Notes: a model not told the origin generated them from the sequence alone. Shown: positions 9,397-18,613, numbered from the stretch's first letter. The stretch is DNA of 64,000 bases from Campylobacter ureolyticus ACS-301-V-Sch3b (GCF_000413435.1 NZ_KE340327.1:257667-321666); one strand, 5' to 3'. Translations and numbers: made by a program.

Positions 9397-10077
9397 TTAA
9401 GAATTTGCAAATTTAATTATCTCTTTTGCAAGCTCTTCAGTAGCATCTACAAATTTAAATTCTTTTGGTACAAATGGTAAAAATAATGGTATCTCAGTAC
9501 AAGCAGCTATAAATATATCAGCATCAATCTTAGACATAGTTTCAATAAAAAAGTCTTTTTTTTCTTCTATTTTTCCAGCTTTTACACCCTCATAAATACA
9601 CTTCATAATGTCATTTTCTATCTCTTTACTAAACTCAACACTTTCAAAACCATATTTTTCTAAATTTTTATCATAAATTTTACTTTTTCTTGTAGTTATT
9701 GTTCCTACAACAGCTACTTTTTTAGCATTTTTGTAGTTTTTGCTTATATTTTCAACAGTTATTTTTGGCATATCTAAAAATTTCATTTTTGTTTCAGCTA
9801 TAAGTCTTGGTGCAAAATAATGAGCTGTATTACACGCCATGCAAAATGCATCGCAACCTGAGTTTTCAAGTCTTTTAACACTATCAAGCAAATAAGGAAA
9901 TGGATCTTTTCCATCTCCATAAATGTAACTTGTTCTATCAGGAATTTTTGCATTATTATCGATTGTTAATAAAATATGATCTTGGTCGCATTTTGCAGGA
10001 GTTAATTTTACTATTTTCATATAAAGATCTGCACTTGCCATGGATCCCATTCCACCAATTATCCCAACTCTTTTCAT
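9397..10077 (-). CDS. Aspartate/glutamate racemase family protein
   Basis: 226-residue cofactor-independent amino-acid racemase. The two catalytic cysteines of the family are present: C82 in CNTAHYF and C193 in CTEIPLF. The N terminus VGIIGGMGSMASADLY is typical of the YgeA/aspartate-racemase group. It points toward aspA/dcuA from the other side, an arrangement I recall from C. jejuni (Cj0085c near aspA). It may convert D-aspartate to L-aspartate for aspartase, but broad-specificity racemases exist in this family and the substrate cannot be read from sequence. Confidence 0.88.
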   Translation of the reverse strand: MKRVGIIGGMGSMASADLYMKIVKLTPAKCDQDHILLTIDNNAKIPDRTSYIYGDGKDPFPYLLDSVKRLENSGCDAFCMACNTAHYFAPRLIAETKMKFLDMPKITVENISKNYKNAKKVAVVGTITTRKSKIYDKNLEKYGFESVEFSKEIENDIMKCIYEGVKAGKIEEKKDFFIETMSKIDADIFIAACTEIPLFLPFVPKEFKFVDATEELAKEIIKFANS

Positions 10078-10109
10078 AAATTTTTTCCTTTTAATTTTTG
10101 TAAGCTGAA

Positions 10110-10115
10110 ATTATA
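10110..10115 (-). promoter_or_regulatory. -10 box of racemase promoter
   Basis: TATAAT on the minus strand (10115-10110), 33 bases before the ATG at 10077; the ribosome site is AAAAGGA. Confidence 0.5.
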
Positions 10116-10201
10116 CTATCAAAATACTTAAAAATATAAAAAACTAACTAAATTTATAAATTTAACTTTAAAAATAAAATCTAACTTAATCAAATTAAAA
10201 T

Positions 10202-11545
10202 CTATTTTTTGAACTCTTTTAAAAGATCAGCTACTAAAAAAGCAAGCTCTAAAGCTTGATTTGCATTTAGTCTTGGATCACACTGAGTTTCATATCTTTT
10301 AGCTAAAGTTTCTTCTTTTACATTAAAAAATCCACCAGTACATTCAGTTACATCATCACCGCTCATTTCAAGATGAATTCCACCAGGATATGTCCCTTCA
10401 CTTTTATGAATTTCAAAAAAGCTTTTTACCTCTTTTAGTATTTTATCAAAAGCTCTTGTTTTGTAATTATTTGTTGTTTTAAAAGTATTTCCATGCATTG
10501 GATCACTACTCCAAAGCACTATTTTACCCTCACTTTTAACAGCTTTTAAAAGTTTTGGTAAATTACTATCTATTTTATCAGCACCCATTCTAACAATTAA
10601 ATTTAATCTTCCTGCTTCATTTTCTGGATTAAGTTTTTCACAAAGTCCTAAAACCTCATCTGGTGTTGCAGTAGGTCCAACTTTTACACCAACTGGATTT
10701 TTAACTCCGCTTAAAAAATTTACATGGGCTTCATTAAGTCCTCTAGTTCTCTCACCTATCCAAAGCATGTGAGCTGAACAATCATACCAATCACCACTTG
10801 TACTATCTATCCTAGTTAATGCCTCTTCATAAGGCAAAAGCAAGGCTTCATGAGAAGTATAAAACCTAGTCTCATTTATGGCTTGAGCTTCTGGGTCTAT
10901 ACCACAAGCTTCCATAAAATCTAGTGCTCTTGTGATTTCACTTACCAAATTTGAAAATTTAGTCTCAATTTCAGCTGCTTTTGCAAAACCCAAATTCCAT
11001 TTATTAATTTCATGTAAATTTGCTAGTCCACCTCTAGCAAAAGCTCTAAGCAAGTTTAATGTTGTAGCGCTTTGATAATATGCTTGAATAAGCTTTTCTG
11101 GCTTTGGTTCCCTTGCTTCTTTAGTAAATTCTAAATCATTTACAATATCACCTCTATAGCTTGGAAGTTTTACTCCATTAATCTCTTCAAAATCACTGCT
11201 TCTTGGTTTTGCAAACTGTCCTGCTATACGCCCTACTTTGACAATTGGAAAACTCCCTGCAAATGTTAATACAGCTGACATTTGTAAAATTACCTTAAAC
11301 ATATTTTTTATATTATCAGCTCTATAGTTTGCAAAACTCTCAGCACAATCTCCACCTTGAAGCAAAAAGCTTTTTCCTAAACTAGCACTTGCAAGTTCTT
11401 TTTTAAGACTTCTTACCTCTCCTGCAAAAACAAGTGGAGGAAGTGTTGATAGGCGAATTTCGGTTTTTTTAAGTTCATCTAAATCACTATAAATAGGCTG
11501 TTGTTTAATAGGCAAACTCCGCCAAGCATCTTTATTCCATTTCAT
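10202..11545 (-). CDS. aroG: 3-deoxy-7-phosphoheptulonate synthase, class II
   Basis: First step of the shikimate pathway: phosphoenolpyruvate plus erythrose 4-phosphate to DAHP. This is the class II (plant/mycobacterial) type, with LLQGGDCAESF carrying the metal-binding cysteine near residue 70, VGRIAGQFAKPRS, WIGERTRGLN and KVGPTATPDEV. I place the start at the ATG at 11545 (447 residues) because a GAGGA ribosome site lies 5 bases upstream; a GTG four codons earlier overlaps that site. A low-quality -10 (TAAAAT on the minus strand near 11580) precedes it. The gene symbol follows Campylobacter usage and is less sure than the function. Confidence 0.94.
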   Translation of the reverse strand: MKWNKDAWRSLPIKQQPIYSDLDELKKTEIRLSTLPPLVFAGEVRSLKKELASASLGKSFLLQGGDCAESFANYRADNIKNMFKVILQMSAVLTFAGSFPIVKVGRIAGQFAKPRSSDFEEINGVKLPSYRGDIVNDLEFTKEAREPKPEKLIQAYYQSATTLNLLRAFARGGLANLHEINKWNLGFAKAAEIETKFSNLVSEITRALDFMEACGIDPEAQAINETRFYTSHEALLLPYEEALTRIDSTSGDWYDCSAHMLWIGERTRGLNEAHVNFLSGVKNPVGVKVGPTATPDEVLGLCEKLNPENEAGRLNLIVRMGADKIDSNLPKLLKAVKSEGKIVLWSSDPMHGNTFKTTNNYKTRAFDKILKEVKSFFEIHKSEGTYPGGIHLEMSGDDVTECTGGFFNVKEETLAKRYETQCDPRLNANQALELAFLVADLLKEFKK

Positions 11546-11645
11546 GTTTTTCCTCACTTAAAATTTATAAATTCATTCATTTTACCTTAAAAACCTAAAT
11601 TCAAAGTTGATTTTAAAGAAAAAATTATAAAATAATGATAAATTT

Positions 11646-11651
11646 TATAAT
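11646..11651 (+). promoter_or_regulatory. -10 box upstream of the tandem rarD genes
   Basis: TATAAT at 11646-11651, 17 bases before the ATG at 11669, with GGAG at 11660-11663. The leader would be very short, about 10 bases. Confidence 0.5.
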
Positions 11652-11668
11652 TTTATTTCGGAGAGTTA

Positions 11669-12553
11669 ATGAAAACAGAGACTAATATAGGCTTTATTGC
11701 AGGAATTTCTACATTTGTTATGTGGGGTCTTTTTCCTTTATATTTTAAGCTTTTACGAAATGTAAGTGCAGTAGAAATTTTAGCCCATAGAATATTTTGG
11801 TCTTTTGTATTTGTATTTTTTTTTATACTTTTTTCAAAAAAAATTAGCAGCTTAAAAAGATATATATTAAATAAAAAAGTGGTTTTAACACTTACAATTA
11901 GTGGAATTTTTGTTAGTCTTAACTGGGGAATTTACATATATGCAGTAAATTCTAATCAAATTCTAGAAGCAAGCTTAGGGTATTTTATAAATCCTTTAAT
12001 GTATATAATTTTAGGTATGATTTTCTTTAAAGAAATTCCTTCAAATTTGGGAAAAATAGCAATTTTTGTAGTATTTTTAGCTATTTTAATACAAGTAATA
12101 TCTCTTGGAAAACTTCCTTTTATTTCACTTATTTTACCAACATTATTTGCCTTATATGGATTAATCAAAAAAAAATTAAATGTTGGCTCACTTGAAGGAC
12201 TTTTTATAGAGACATTTTTACTTTCAATTTTAGCATTTTGCTATATTTTAATAATACAAAATAATGCAACTGGACACTTTGATTTTGGCAAAACTGGGTT
12301 TCTTTTAGCACTTTCAGGTTGTGTGACAGTTTTACCACTTATAACATTTAATATTGCCGCAGTAAGATTAAAATTTTCAACTATAGGTTTTTTGCAATAT
12401 ATTTCGCCAACAATGACAACAATGCTTGCTATTTTTTTATATAAAGAAGATTTTAGTATCTATAAGCTAATAAGCTTTGCTTTAATTTGGTTAAGTATTG
12501 CCCTAATTACAATAGATAGCTATAAAAACAATAAAACATTGGAAGAAAAGTGA
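11669..12553 (+). CDS. rarD: RarD/EamA-family permease, copy 1
   Basis: 294-residue membrane protein with about ten hydrophobic segments, ending in a short charged tail. The RarD pattern is clear: an early GISTFVMWGLFPLYFKLL, LNWGIYIYAV near residue 90, and SLGYFINPLM near 108. RarD proteins belong to the drug/metabolite transporter superfamily; the substrate is unknown despite the old chloramphenicol link. The next gene is a close paralogue overlapping by 4 bases, so this is a local tandem duplication kept as an operon. Confidence 0.88.
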   Translation: MKTETNIGFIAGISTFVMWGLFPLYFKLLRNVSAVEILAHRIFWSFVFVFFFILFSKKISSLKRYILNKKVVLTLTISGIFVSLNWGIYIYAVNSNQILEASLGYFINPLMYIILGMIFFKEIPSNLGKIAIFVVFLAILIQVISLGKLPFISLILPTLFALYGLIKKKLNVGSLEGLFIETFLLSILAFCYILIIQNNATGHFDFGKTGFLLALSGCVTVLPLITFNIAAVRLKFSTIGFLQYISPTMTTMLAIFLYKEDFSIYKLISFALIWLSIALITIDSYKNNKTLEEK

Positions 12554-13404
12554 AAAATTTAGGTCTTATTTTAGGAATTGCTTCGTTTTTTATGTGGGGA
12601 GCTTTTCCTGTTTATTTTAAGTATTTATCACACATTTCAGCATTTGAAATTTTAGCAAATAGAATACTTTGGTCTTTTATATTTGTCTTTTTTGTCCTTT
12701 TGTTTTGTAAAAAACTAAGAAGCTTAAAAAGATATCTACTTGATAAAAAGCTATTTTTAAAATTAAGTGTTTGTGGTATTTTAATAAGCCTAAATTGGGG
12801 AATTTATGTTTATGCAATAACTATAAATAGGGTTTTAGATGCAAGCTTAGGACAATTTATAAATCCTTTAATGTATATGTTCTTAGGAATTGTATTTTTT
12901 AAAGAAACACCATCGAAACTAGAATTTACAGCTATATTTTTAGGGTTTTTAGCCATAATGATACAAGTAATTGAGCTTGGAAGTTTTCCATATATTGCTT
13001 GCTTTTTATCGCTTAGCTTTACAATTTATGGACTTTTAAAGAAAAAAATGAATATCCCATCACTAGAAGGACTTTTTATAGAAACATTTGTTGTTGCAAT
13101 AATTTCTTTTTTCTATATAAGCCTAACTCCTTCAAATTTAAATTTTGATTTAACCGGACTTTTGCTTTTAGGATGTGGCATAGTAACACTAGTTCCTATG
13201 ATCACATTTAACTATGCAACCCTTCTTTTAAAGCTTTCAACTATTGGATTTTTACAATACATTACGCCAATTTGTACTGTAATTTTTGGTGTAGTTTTAT
13301 TTAACGAACACTTTAGTATTTATAAATTTATAAGTTTTGGACTTATTTGGATTGCACTAATAATGATAACCTATGATGGATATAAAAGGAGAAAAAATGT
13401 TTAA
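12550..13404 (+). CDS. rarD: RarD/EamA-family permease, copy 2
   Basis: 284 residues, aligned end to end with the preceding protein (for example LNWGIYVYAI, SLGQFINPLMY, STIGFLQYITP). About ten membrane segments. The start is GTG inside the GTGA overlap with the first copy, with GGAAG at 12541-12545 as ribosome site. Differences between the copies are spread along the whole length, so the duplication is not recent. The two might form a pair, as small DMT transporters can, but most full-length EamA proteins work alone. Confidence 0.88.
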   Translation: MKNLGLILGIASFFMWGAFPVYFKYLSHISAFEILANRILWSFIFVFFVLLFCKKLRSLKRYLLDKKLFLKLSVCGILISLNWGIYVYAITINRVLDASLGQFINPLMYMFLGIVFFKETPSKLEFTAIFLGFLAIMIQVIELGSFPYIACFLSLSFTIYGLLKKKMNIPSLEGLFIETFVVAIISFFYISLTPSNLNFDLTGLLLLGCGIVTLVPMITFNYATLLLKLSTIGFLQYITPICTVIFGVVLFNEHFSIYKFISFGLIWIALIMITYDGYKRRKNV

Positions 13405-13825
13405 TGTTGAGCTTATGCTTGTAGTTGCGTTAGTGGTTGGTTTTATAATATATAAAGAAATTTCAAAAGTAACTTCAAATATAGATATTTCCGAACAAAA
13501 TCCTGATATGAGTAAATATTCTAAATTTTGCGATTTTATAGATGATGAAATAACCTCGGTTAAAAACTCACTTACGCTTGAAAATATAAAATTAAAAGAT
13601 GAAGATTTAAAAGATGAATTTCTAGATAAAGTCAGCACTCTTAGTAAGGAACTTGTTTTTTTACAAAATATGAGTTCAAGCAACAAAAATGCAAATGATT
13701 GGGAAAAAAGACTATTTGATTTTTTAAATAAATTTGAGAATTTAAATGATGAGTATTTACAAAATTCACAAAGCTTAAATGATAAAATAAGAGAAAGACT
13801 GGCTGATAAATTTAGGAATTTGTAA
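13397..13825 (+). CDS. Membrane-anchored coiled-coil protein, function unknown
   Basis: 142 residues from the ATG at 13397, chosen because AAGGA lies 6 bases upstream; an ATG 24 bases earlier has no ribosome site. An N-terminal membrane helix (VELMLVVALVVGFIIY) is followed by a charged helical region rich in Lys, Glu, Asp and Leu, likely cytoplasmic and coiled-coil. The start overlaps the second rarD gene by 8 bases, so it is the third gene of that operon. I do not recognise the family. Confidence 0.7.
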   Translation: MFNVELMLVVALVVGFIIYKEISKVTSNIDISEQNPDMSKYSKFCDFIDDEITSVKNSLTLENIKLKDEDLKDEFLDKVSTLSKELVFLQNMSSSNKNANDWEKRLFDFLNKFENLNDEYLQNSQSLNDKIRERLADKFRNL

Positions 13826-13833
13826 AATTTAAA

Positions 13834-13956
13834 TTAAGATAAATTTGTATATTTAAAATTTAGCTGATTATTACTATTTGCATTTTTTTTAGTTTCATTG
13901 TCATCATAGTCTGGATGAACTACTATTGTATCTAAATGAATAACTTCATTTTTCAT
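13834..13956 (-). CDS. Possible 40-residue small protein
   Basis: A short reading frame starting MKNEVIHLDTIVV, hydrophilic and Asn/Asp-rich, with no membrane segment. Its ATG lies 8 bases after an AAGGA site and overlaps the last 11 bases of the upstream membrane-protein gene, which supports translational coupling. No homologue comes to mind. The 9 bases to the convergent gene leave no room for a terminator. Confidence 0.45.
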   Translation of the reverse strand: MKNEVIHLDTIVVHPDYDDNETKKNANSNNQLNFKYTNLS

Positions 13957-14539
13957 TGTCTAATCCTTTAAATTTTAGTTTTATTCTTTTAAGTGTCATT
14001 TTTATAATTCTTGTTATTCCTATTATAAACGAACTAACAAAGAAAAAAATACAAAAATAAAATATTCCGACTTTAAAAAATAGTCCGAATTTATTATTTA
14101 TTGCGTTTAGATTTGGCTCCCCGCGAAGCTGAGTATCAAAGATATTTCCAACAGAAACTCTATCAATAATAAGTTTTGCAAATAAAAAAGCAACTATAGT
14201 AGCCAATATCATTCCTAATAAATTATCACTTTTTTCTATTTCTGAGCAATATGGCATTTTGTAATCATTATAGCAATGCAATAATATAAAAAATATAACT
14301 ATAATCATCATATTTGATGCCCATAAAGTGCCTGATTGTGGAAAATTAGTAACCCTTATAGAAATTTGATAAACCATAGGAAAAGTTTCTTTCATAAACT
14401 CGGTATACGGAACTAAAAAAGGAAGTTTATCTAAAATATCATTTGGTAAGATGAATATGTGTGCTGCCAAAATTACAAATATAGCAGTGATTATATTGTC
14501 AATTTTACCTCTTTTTTTTACATTTTCATCGTTTTTCAA
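13946..14539 (-). CDS. Four-helix integral membrane protein, function unknown
   Basis: 197 residues with hydrophobic segments near 15-30, 77-90, 108-128 and 155-180, and charged termini (KNDENVKKRGK at the start, KLKFKGLDNEK at the end). No motif of a known family seen. It lies alone on the minus strand between the rarD operon and a gene-free stretch, so it may be accessory. It is likely cotranscribed with the small frame that overlaps its 3' end. Confidence 0.65.
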   Translation of the reverse strand: MKNDENVKKRGKIDNIITAIFVILAAHIFILPNDILDKLPFLVPYTEFMKETFPMVYQISIRVTNFPQSGTLWASNMMIIVIFFILLHCYNDYKMPYCSEIEKSDNLLGMILATIVAFLFAKLIIDRVSVGNIFDTQLRGEPNLNAINNKFGLFFKVGIFYFCIFFFVSSFIIGITRIIKMTLKRIKLKFKGLDNEK

Positions 14540-14853
14540 ATTTATTTCCTTTTTCTGTTTTATTTTTTTGATATAAAATTTACAACTCCCATATACAAAA
14601 CATTTTACATCTTTTAATCTTAAATTATATTTTAGTTACATTTAAAAATATTTTATAGTTATTATATTAGACAAATTTGAAAGTATAGTATTAAAAGTAT
14701 GATTTTTTATGCTTGGGTTTTCTTGGCTTAAATTACTTAAAGTCTACTACTAAATTTAAGCTCACTAAGTTTTATATCATCTATAAACTCAAATAAAACA
14801 ACCTGAAAAATATAATATTAATCTTTTATTTTCCAAATTTAACCTATATAAAA
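14540..14853. other. AT-rich intergenic stretch, nothing recognised
   Basis: About 310 bases with frequent stops in all frames, between an orphan membrane gene and the end of the envelope gene block. No hairpin with a clear T-run and no credible small gene seen. Confidence 0.5.
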
Positions 14854-16632
14854 TTAATTATTTATGCTTATATATCCCATATCTACAAGTTTTTCAAAAA
14901 TATTTTTTAAAAGAGGTCCGCCTGTACTACTTCCACCGCCACCATGTTCAACTAAAATTGTAACCGCATATTTTGGATTATCAAACGGTGCATAACCTGT
15001 TATCCAAGCGTGTGAACGGTGATAATACTCCATATCTTTTTCTTTCATTCTTACAATTTCACTTTGTGGAATGCTCACAACTTGCGCAGTTCCTGTTTTT
15101 GCAGCTATTTTTACAATGCTATCTTTTAAATATCTATAGGCTGTGCCTTTTGGGTGATTTGCCACCTCATACATAGCTTTTCTTATATATGGTAAATTTT
15201 GTTTTTCAAAAGGTGTAAAAACTTCATAAGTATTAAAGCTAACTTCATTATCATCAATTTTTTTTAAAAAATGAGGTGTTAAGCCTTTTCCACTGGCTAT
15301 TTCGGCTGTGTTTTTTGCTATTTGCATTGGAGTTACTAAAAAACTTCCTTGACCAATTGATGTTATGACAGTTTCACCCATATACCAAGGTTTTGCGTAT
15401 TTTTCCATTTTCCAAACCCTACTTGGAACAGTTCCTATAAACTCATTTGGAAGATCAATTCCTGTTTTTTTACCAAAACCATGTTTTTCTAAATTTGAAG
15501 ATAAAAAGTCAATTCCAACCTCTAAACTTCCCTCGTAAAAATAAATATCACAACTTTGCCTTATGGCATCATTTAAATTCATTTTTCCATGACCCCATCT
15601 GCTCCAACACCTAAATTTATGATTTCCAAGTTCCATTGCTCCACCACAAAAATAGCTTTTATCTTTATCTATTTTACCACTATTTAAAAATGCCATTGCA
15701 ACTGACATTTTCACAACTGAACCTGGTGGATAAAGACCATTTATAAGTTTATTTGTAAATGGATGATCTAAATTTTCAATTAAATCTGTCCAATCTTTTT
15801 GGCTAATGCCTGTAACAAATGGATTTAAATCATACTCTGGAAAACTTCCTGCTGCAACTATCTCACCATTATCCACATTCATTATAATAACAGCTCCTGA
15901 TTTATCACTAAAAAGATCTTCTAAATACTCTTGTAGTTTCATATCTATGCTTAGAGTTATATCACTGCTTTGTGGTTTTGTGTATGATATTTCCTCAACT
16001 ACTTTATTTAAAGCAGTAACTTTTGTTAGGCGTTTTCCCTCTTTTCCTTGTAAGATATCGTTATAATATCTTTCAACGCCACTCTTTCCAGCTATATTTG
16101 TAAGTTTTGATAAAGGATTAGTTTCTAGATCTTTTGAATTTGCCTTTGCCACATATCCAATAACATGAGATGCCGTAGAATTATATGGATAAAAGCGAAG
16201 TGAAGCTGGCTCTATGCGTAAATTTTTTCTTAAATTTAGTTTTGAAAACAGAGGGGAAATATCCTCATACTCTAAAAAATCAACTATTTTTATAAAATCT
16301 TGATTATATGGTGAGTTTTGTTTTTTATACTCTTTTTGCATTTTTGTAGAATTTAAATCTATAAATAATTTTTCTAAATATATAGTTTCTTCTTCTATAA
16401 TTTCATTTTTTAAGTGAGGTTTTAAAAATAGTGAGTATCCAAGGCGATTTATTGCTAATGGGTTGTTATTTGCATCAAAAATTTGACCTCTAACTGGTGG
16501 CAACTCAGTAGTTTTTACAACATTTTTTGAAGCAATTCCAGCATAATATTCATTTGAGCTTAAATAATAAACTCTTAAAATTAGCATAAGCCAAAATAAA
16601 ACGATAAATAAAATGCTAAATTTAAGTCTCAT
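14854..16632 (-). CDS. mrdA: Penicillin-binding protein 2, peptidoglycan transpeptidase
   Basis: Inner-membrane class B PBP of the elongation machinery. 592 residues: an N-terminal membrane anchor (FSILFIVLFWLMLILRVYYL), a PBP dimer domain (LPPVRGQIFDANNNPLA), then the transpeptidase domain with the serine motif SVVK near 304, a second motif SCD in RQSCDIYFY near 365, and KTGTAQ near 510. The ATG lies at the end of the MreD-like gene (4-base overlap). The partner glycosyltransferase gene (mrdB/rodA) lies about 29 kb away at 45217. Confidence 0.95.
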   Translation of the reverse strand: MRLKFSILFIVLFWLMLILRVYYLSSNEYYAGIASKNVVKTTELPPVRGQIFDANNNPLAINRLGYSLFLKPHLKNEIIEEETIYLEKLFIDLNSTKMQKEYKKQNSPYNQDFIKIVDFLEYEDISPLFSKLNLRKNLRIEPASLRFYPYNSTASHVIGYVAKANSKDLETNPLSKLTNIAGKSGVERYYNDILQGKEGKRLTKVTALNKVVEEISYTKPQSSDITLSIDMKLQEYLEDLFSDKSGAVIIMNVDNGEIVAAGSFPEYDLNPFVTGISQKDWTDLIENLDHPFTNKLINGLYPPGSVVKMSVAMAFLNSGKIDKDKSYFCGGAMELGNHKFRCWSRWGHGKMNLNDAIRQSCDIYFYEGSLEVGIDFLSSNLEKHGFGKKTGIDLPNEFIGTVPSRVWKMEKYAKPWYMGETVITSIGQGSFLVTPMQIAKNTAEIASGKGLTPHFLKKIDDNEVSFNTYEVFTPFEKQNLPYIRKAMYEVANHPKGTAYRYLKDSIVKIAAKTGTAQVVSIPQSEIVRMKEKDMEYYHRSHAWITGYAPFDNPKYAVTILVEHGGGGSSTGGPLLKNIFEKLVDMGYISINN

Positions 16633-17135
16633 ATAATCCTATCCTTAAACAAAAGGACACAAACTGCAGACTCAAAAACTGCATACATTAAATATTCATA
16701 AGTTAAATTTAAAACCTGATTTGAATTAAAATATGAAATTAAATTACTTACTAAAAAGGTACTAATATAGCCATAAAAAACTAAAAATGTTAAAAATATG
16801 TTTCTAAGCTTAAAACCCTCAAAACTAAATTTGAATATAAAATAATAAAAAACACAAAATGAAATCGCTATAGAAAAAAGTTCAAACCCATGAAGCTGTT
16901 CAGCAAAAAAAAGAAAAATTATCGTTTGATACCATTTACTTGTAAAATCTTCGTAATTTTTATCTTTTTCATATTTTAAAATAACTGCATACGCAAAAAA
17001 TAGACCTATAAAAGGTGGCAATGAAGTATAAATAGATGTTAAAATCTCATAAAAGAATAAAAAAACCCAAAAAACTAAGTTTTTTAAAGCGTATTTATCA
17101 CGGCTATTTCGTTGCATACTGGAAATTGTTTGCAT
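16629..17135 (-). CDS. Integral membrane protein, MreD-like by position
   Basis: 168 residues, mostly hydrophobic, with five or six membrane segments. Size, topology and the place directly upstream of the PBP2 gene resemble MreD, the rod-shape protein, but identity is weak and this is an inference; I recall an unnamed membrane protein here in C. jejuni. The start is unsure: the ATG at 17135 overlaps argA by 52 bases, a second ATG lies at 17117, and neither has a good ribosome site. Confidence 0.65.
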   Translation of the reverse strand: MQTISSMQRNSRDKYALKNLVFWVFLFFYEILTSIYTSLPPFIGLFFAYAVILKYEKDKNYEDFTSKWYQTIIFLFFAEQLHGFELFSIAISFCVFYYFIFKFSFEGFKLRNIFLTFLVFYGYISTFLVSNLISYFNSNQVLNLTYEYLMYAVFESAVCVLLFKDRII

Positions 17136-17542
17136 TTAATACAATCTGCCCAAATTTTTTGATCAGGCAACTCCTCTTTTGAAATTTCCACAAAACCTAA
17201 CTTTTTAAAAAACTTATCCGCATAAGTTAAAGCAAAAACTTTTTTAATATCTTGAAATTTTGCCTCTTCTAATAAGGTTTTTACAAGACAACTTCCAATG
17301 CCATTTGCTCTTAAATTTTTACTTACAACAAGACTTCTAATTTCAGCTAATTCTATGGAGTAAATGTGCAAAGATGCATATCCTACAATTTTATTATCTT
17401 TTAAAGCCAAGGTATAAGATCTTATATTTTGAGCAATTTCACTATCACTTCTTGGTAGTATAATGCCCTTTTTTACTTCATCAGCAACCATTTCTTGCAT
17501 AGCTTTAATGTCTTTTAACTTTGCAGTTTTATACTCTACCAA
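17084..17542 (-). CDS. argA: N-acetylglutamate synthase, GNAT type
   Basis: Acetylates glutamate with acetyl-CoA, the first step of arginine synthesis. This is the short GNAT form without a kinase-like domain. It has the acetyl-CoA binding pattern RSLVVSKNLRANGIGSCLV near residue 75, LTYADKFFKKLGF, and the C-terminal CIKCKQFPVCNEIA with three cysteines found in this group. The start is probably the TTG at 17542 (152 residues), which is 6 bases after AAAGG; a GTG at 17548 is too close to that site. It overlaps engB by 14 bases. Confidence 0.85.
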   Translation of the reverse strand: MVEYKTAKLKDIKAMQEMVADEVKKGIILPRSDSEIAQNIRSYTLALKDNKIVGYASLHIYSIELAEIRSLVVSKNLRANGIGSCLVKTLLEEAKFQDIKKVFALTYADKFFKKLGFVEISKEELPDQKIWADCIKCKQFPVCNEIAVINTL

Positions 17543-18131
17543 AAACACCCTTTATAATAAGCTCTCTTGCTTCATCAATACCTTCATTTTTTAATGTTGA
17601 TACAAATTTAGCATCTTTGTCAAAATTTAAAACTTTTGCTTTTTGGCTTTGATTTAATTTATCTGATTTTGTATAAAAATTTATAAGTCTTTGGTCACTT
17701 CTTAAAAAACTTTTTATATATAAATCAACATTTTTATCAATTTCCATATCAAACTGCCTGCTATCTCTAAGATGAATAAAAAGTCTTATTGAATTTCTTT
17801 TTTTGATAAACTCATCCAAAGCACTTTGCCAAATTTTGTGTGTGCTTTTTGCAACTTTTGCATAACCAAAGCCAGGTAAATCCACTAAAATTAAATTATA
17901 TAAATTTTCATCATCATCTTTAAAATTCGCTTCAAAAAAATTTATAAGTTTAGTTTTTCCTGGGGTGCTACTACTTTTTGCTAAGTTTTTTTGATTTACC
18001 AAAGAGTTTATAAAGCTACTTTTTCCAACATTTGATCTACCCAAAAAAGCTATTTCACTTCCTGAGTAAAAATCACTTTTTTCTAAACTAGGAGATGATG
18101 TTAAAAACCTAGCATTTAAGACTTTTATCAC
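17529..18131 (-). CDS. engB: Ribosome biogenesis GTP-binding protein EngB/YsxC
   Basis: Small GTPase needed for large ribosomal subunit assembly. 200 residues. G1 is GRSNVGKSS (about 31-39), G2/G3 are around TPGKTK and DLPGFG, and G4 is TKSD near 152-155. The length is normal. The start overlaps the lptA stop by 4 bases. C. jejuni keeps the same order beside lptA, as I recall. Confidence 0.94.
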   Translation of the reverse strand: MIKVLNARFLTSSPSLEKSDFYSGSEIAFLGRSNVGKSSFINSLVNQKNLAKSSSTPGKTKLINFFEANFKDDDENLYNLILVDLPGFGYAKVAKSTHKIWQSALDEFIKKRNSIRLFIHLRDSRQFDMEIDKNVDLYIKSFLRSDQRLINFYTKSDKLNQSQKAKVLNFDKDAKFVSTLKNEGIDEARELIIKGVFGRV

Positions 18132-18613
18132 TTTTTATCCTCAATTTTAAAGATTAATTTTGCAGGTTTTTTATCTAATTTTTTGTTTGATCTATCACTA
18201 TTTACTTCATATTTTCCACTCAGTTGATTAATCGTTATAATATCTCCAAAGACCTCTCTTTTTGTTTCAACCTCTTCTATCCAAGCGTTGCCTTTTAAAG
18301 TATAAATTTCAGTTTTTGGCTCATAAGTTAAAATATCTCCCTTGCCATTATAGTGGCTTTCATTAATCAAAATTTTAAATTTGGCATTACCTGTTGCGAT
18401 ATATTTTGTAGGTTGCTTATTTTTATCAAAATAAATTGTAATTTTATCGCTATTAAGAGTGTCAAATGAGCCTTTTTTAACTTTTACATTTCCAGTTAAA
18501 ACACTTTGAAGCTTTATCTCATCAGCAAAAAAATTATCGGCCGTAACCTCAACCTGCTCGGCAAATAAAGGTAAAGACACGAGTAAAAACACTACTATTT
18601 TCTTAAAAACCAT
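18128..18613 (-). CDS. lptA: LPS transport periplasmic protein LptA
   Basis: 161 residues with a signal peptide (MVFKKIVVFLLVSLPLFA) and an OstA-like beta-jellyroll domain: VTADNFFADEIKLQSVLTGNV, then IATGNAKFKI and YTLKGNAWIEE repeats. LptA bridges the periplasm and carries LPS/LOS from LptC to LptD. It overlaps the upstream lptC gene by 19 bases and sits with kdsC, so LPS synthesis and transport genes are grouped. Confidence 0.88.
   Translation of the reverse strand: MVFKKIVVFLLVSLPLFAEQVEVTADNFFADEIKLQSVLTGNVKVKKGSFDTLNSDKITIYFDKNKQPTKYIATGNAKFKILINESHYNGKGDILTYEPKTEIYTLKGNAWIEEVETKREVFGDIITINQLSGKYEVNSDRSNKKLDKKPAKLIFKIEDKK

Noticed and set aside
10202..11557. GTG start of DAHP synthase at 11557
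   Set aside because: The GTG lies in the ribosome site of the ATG at 11545.
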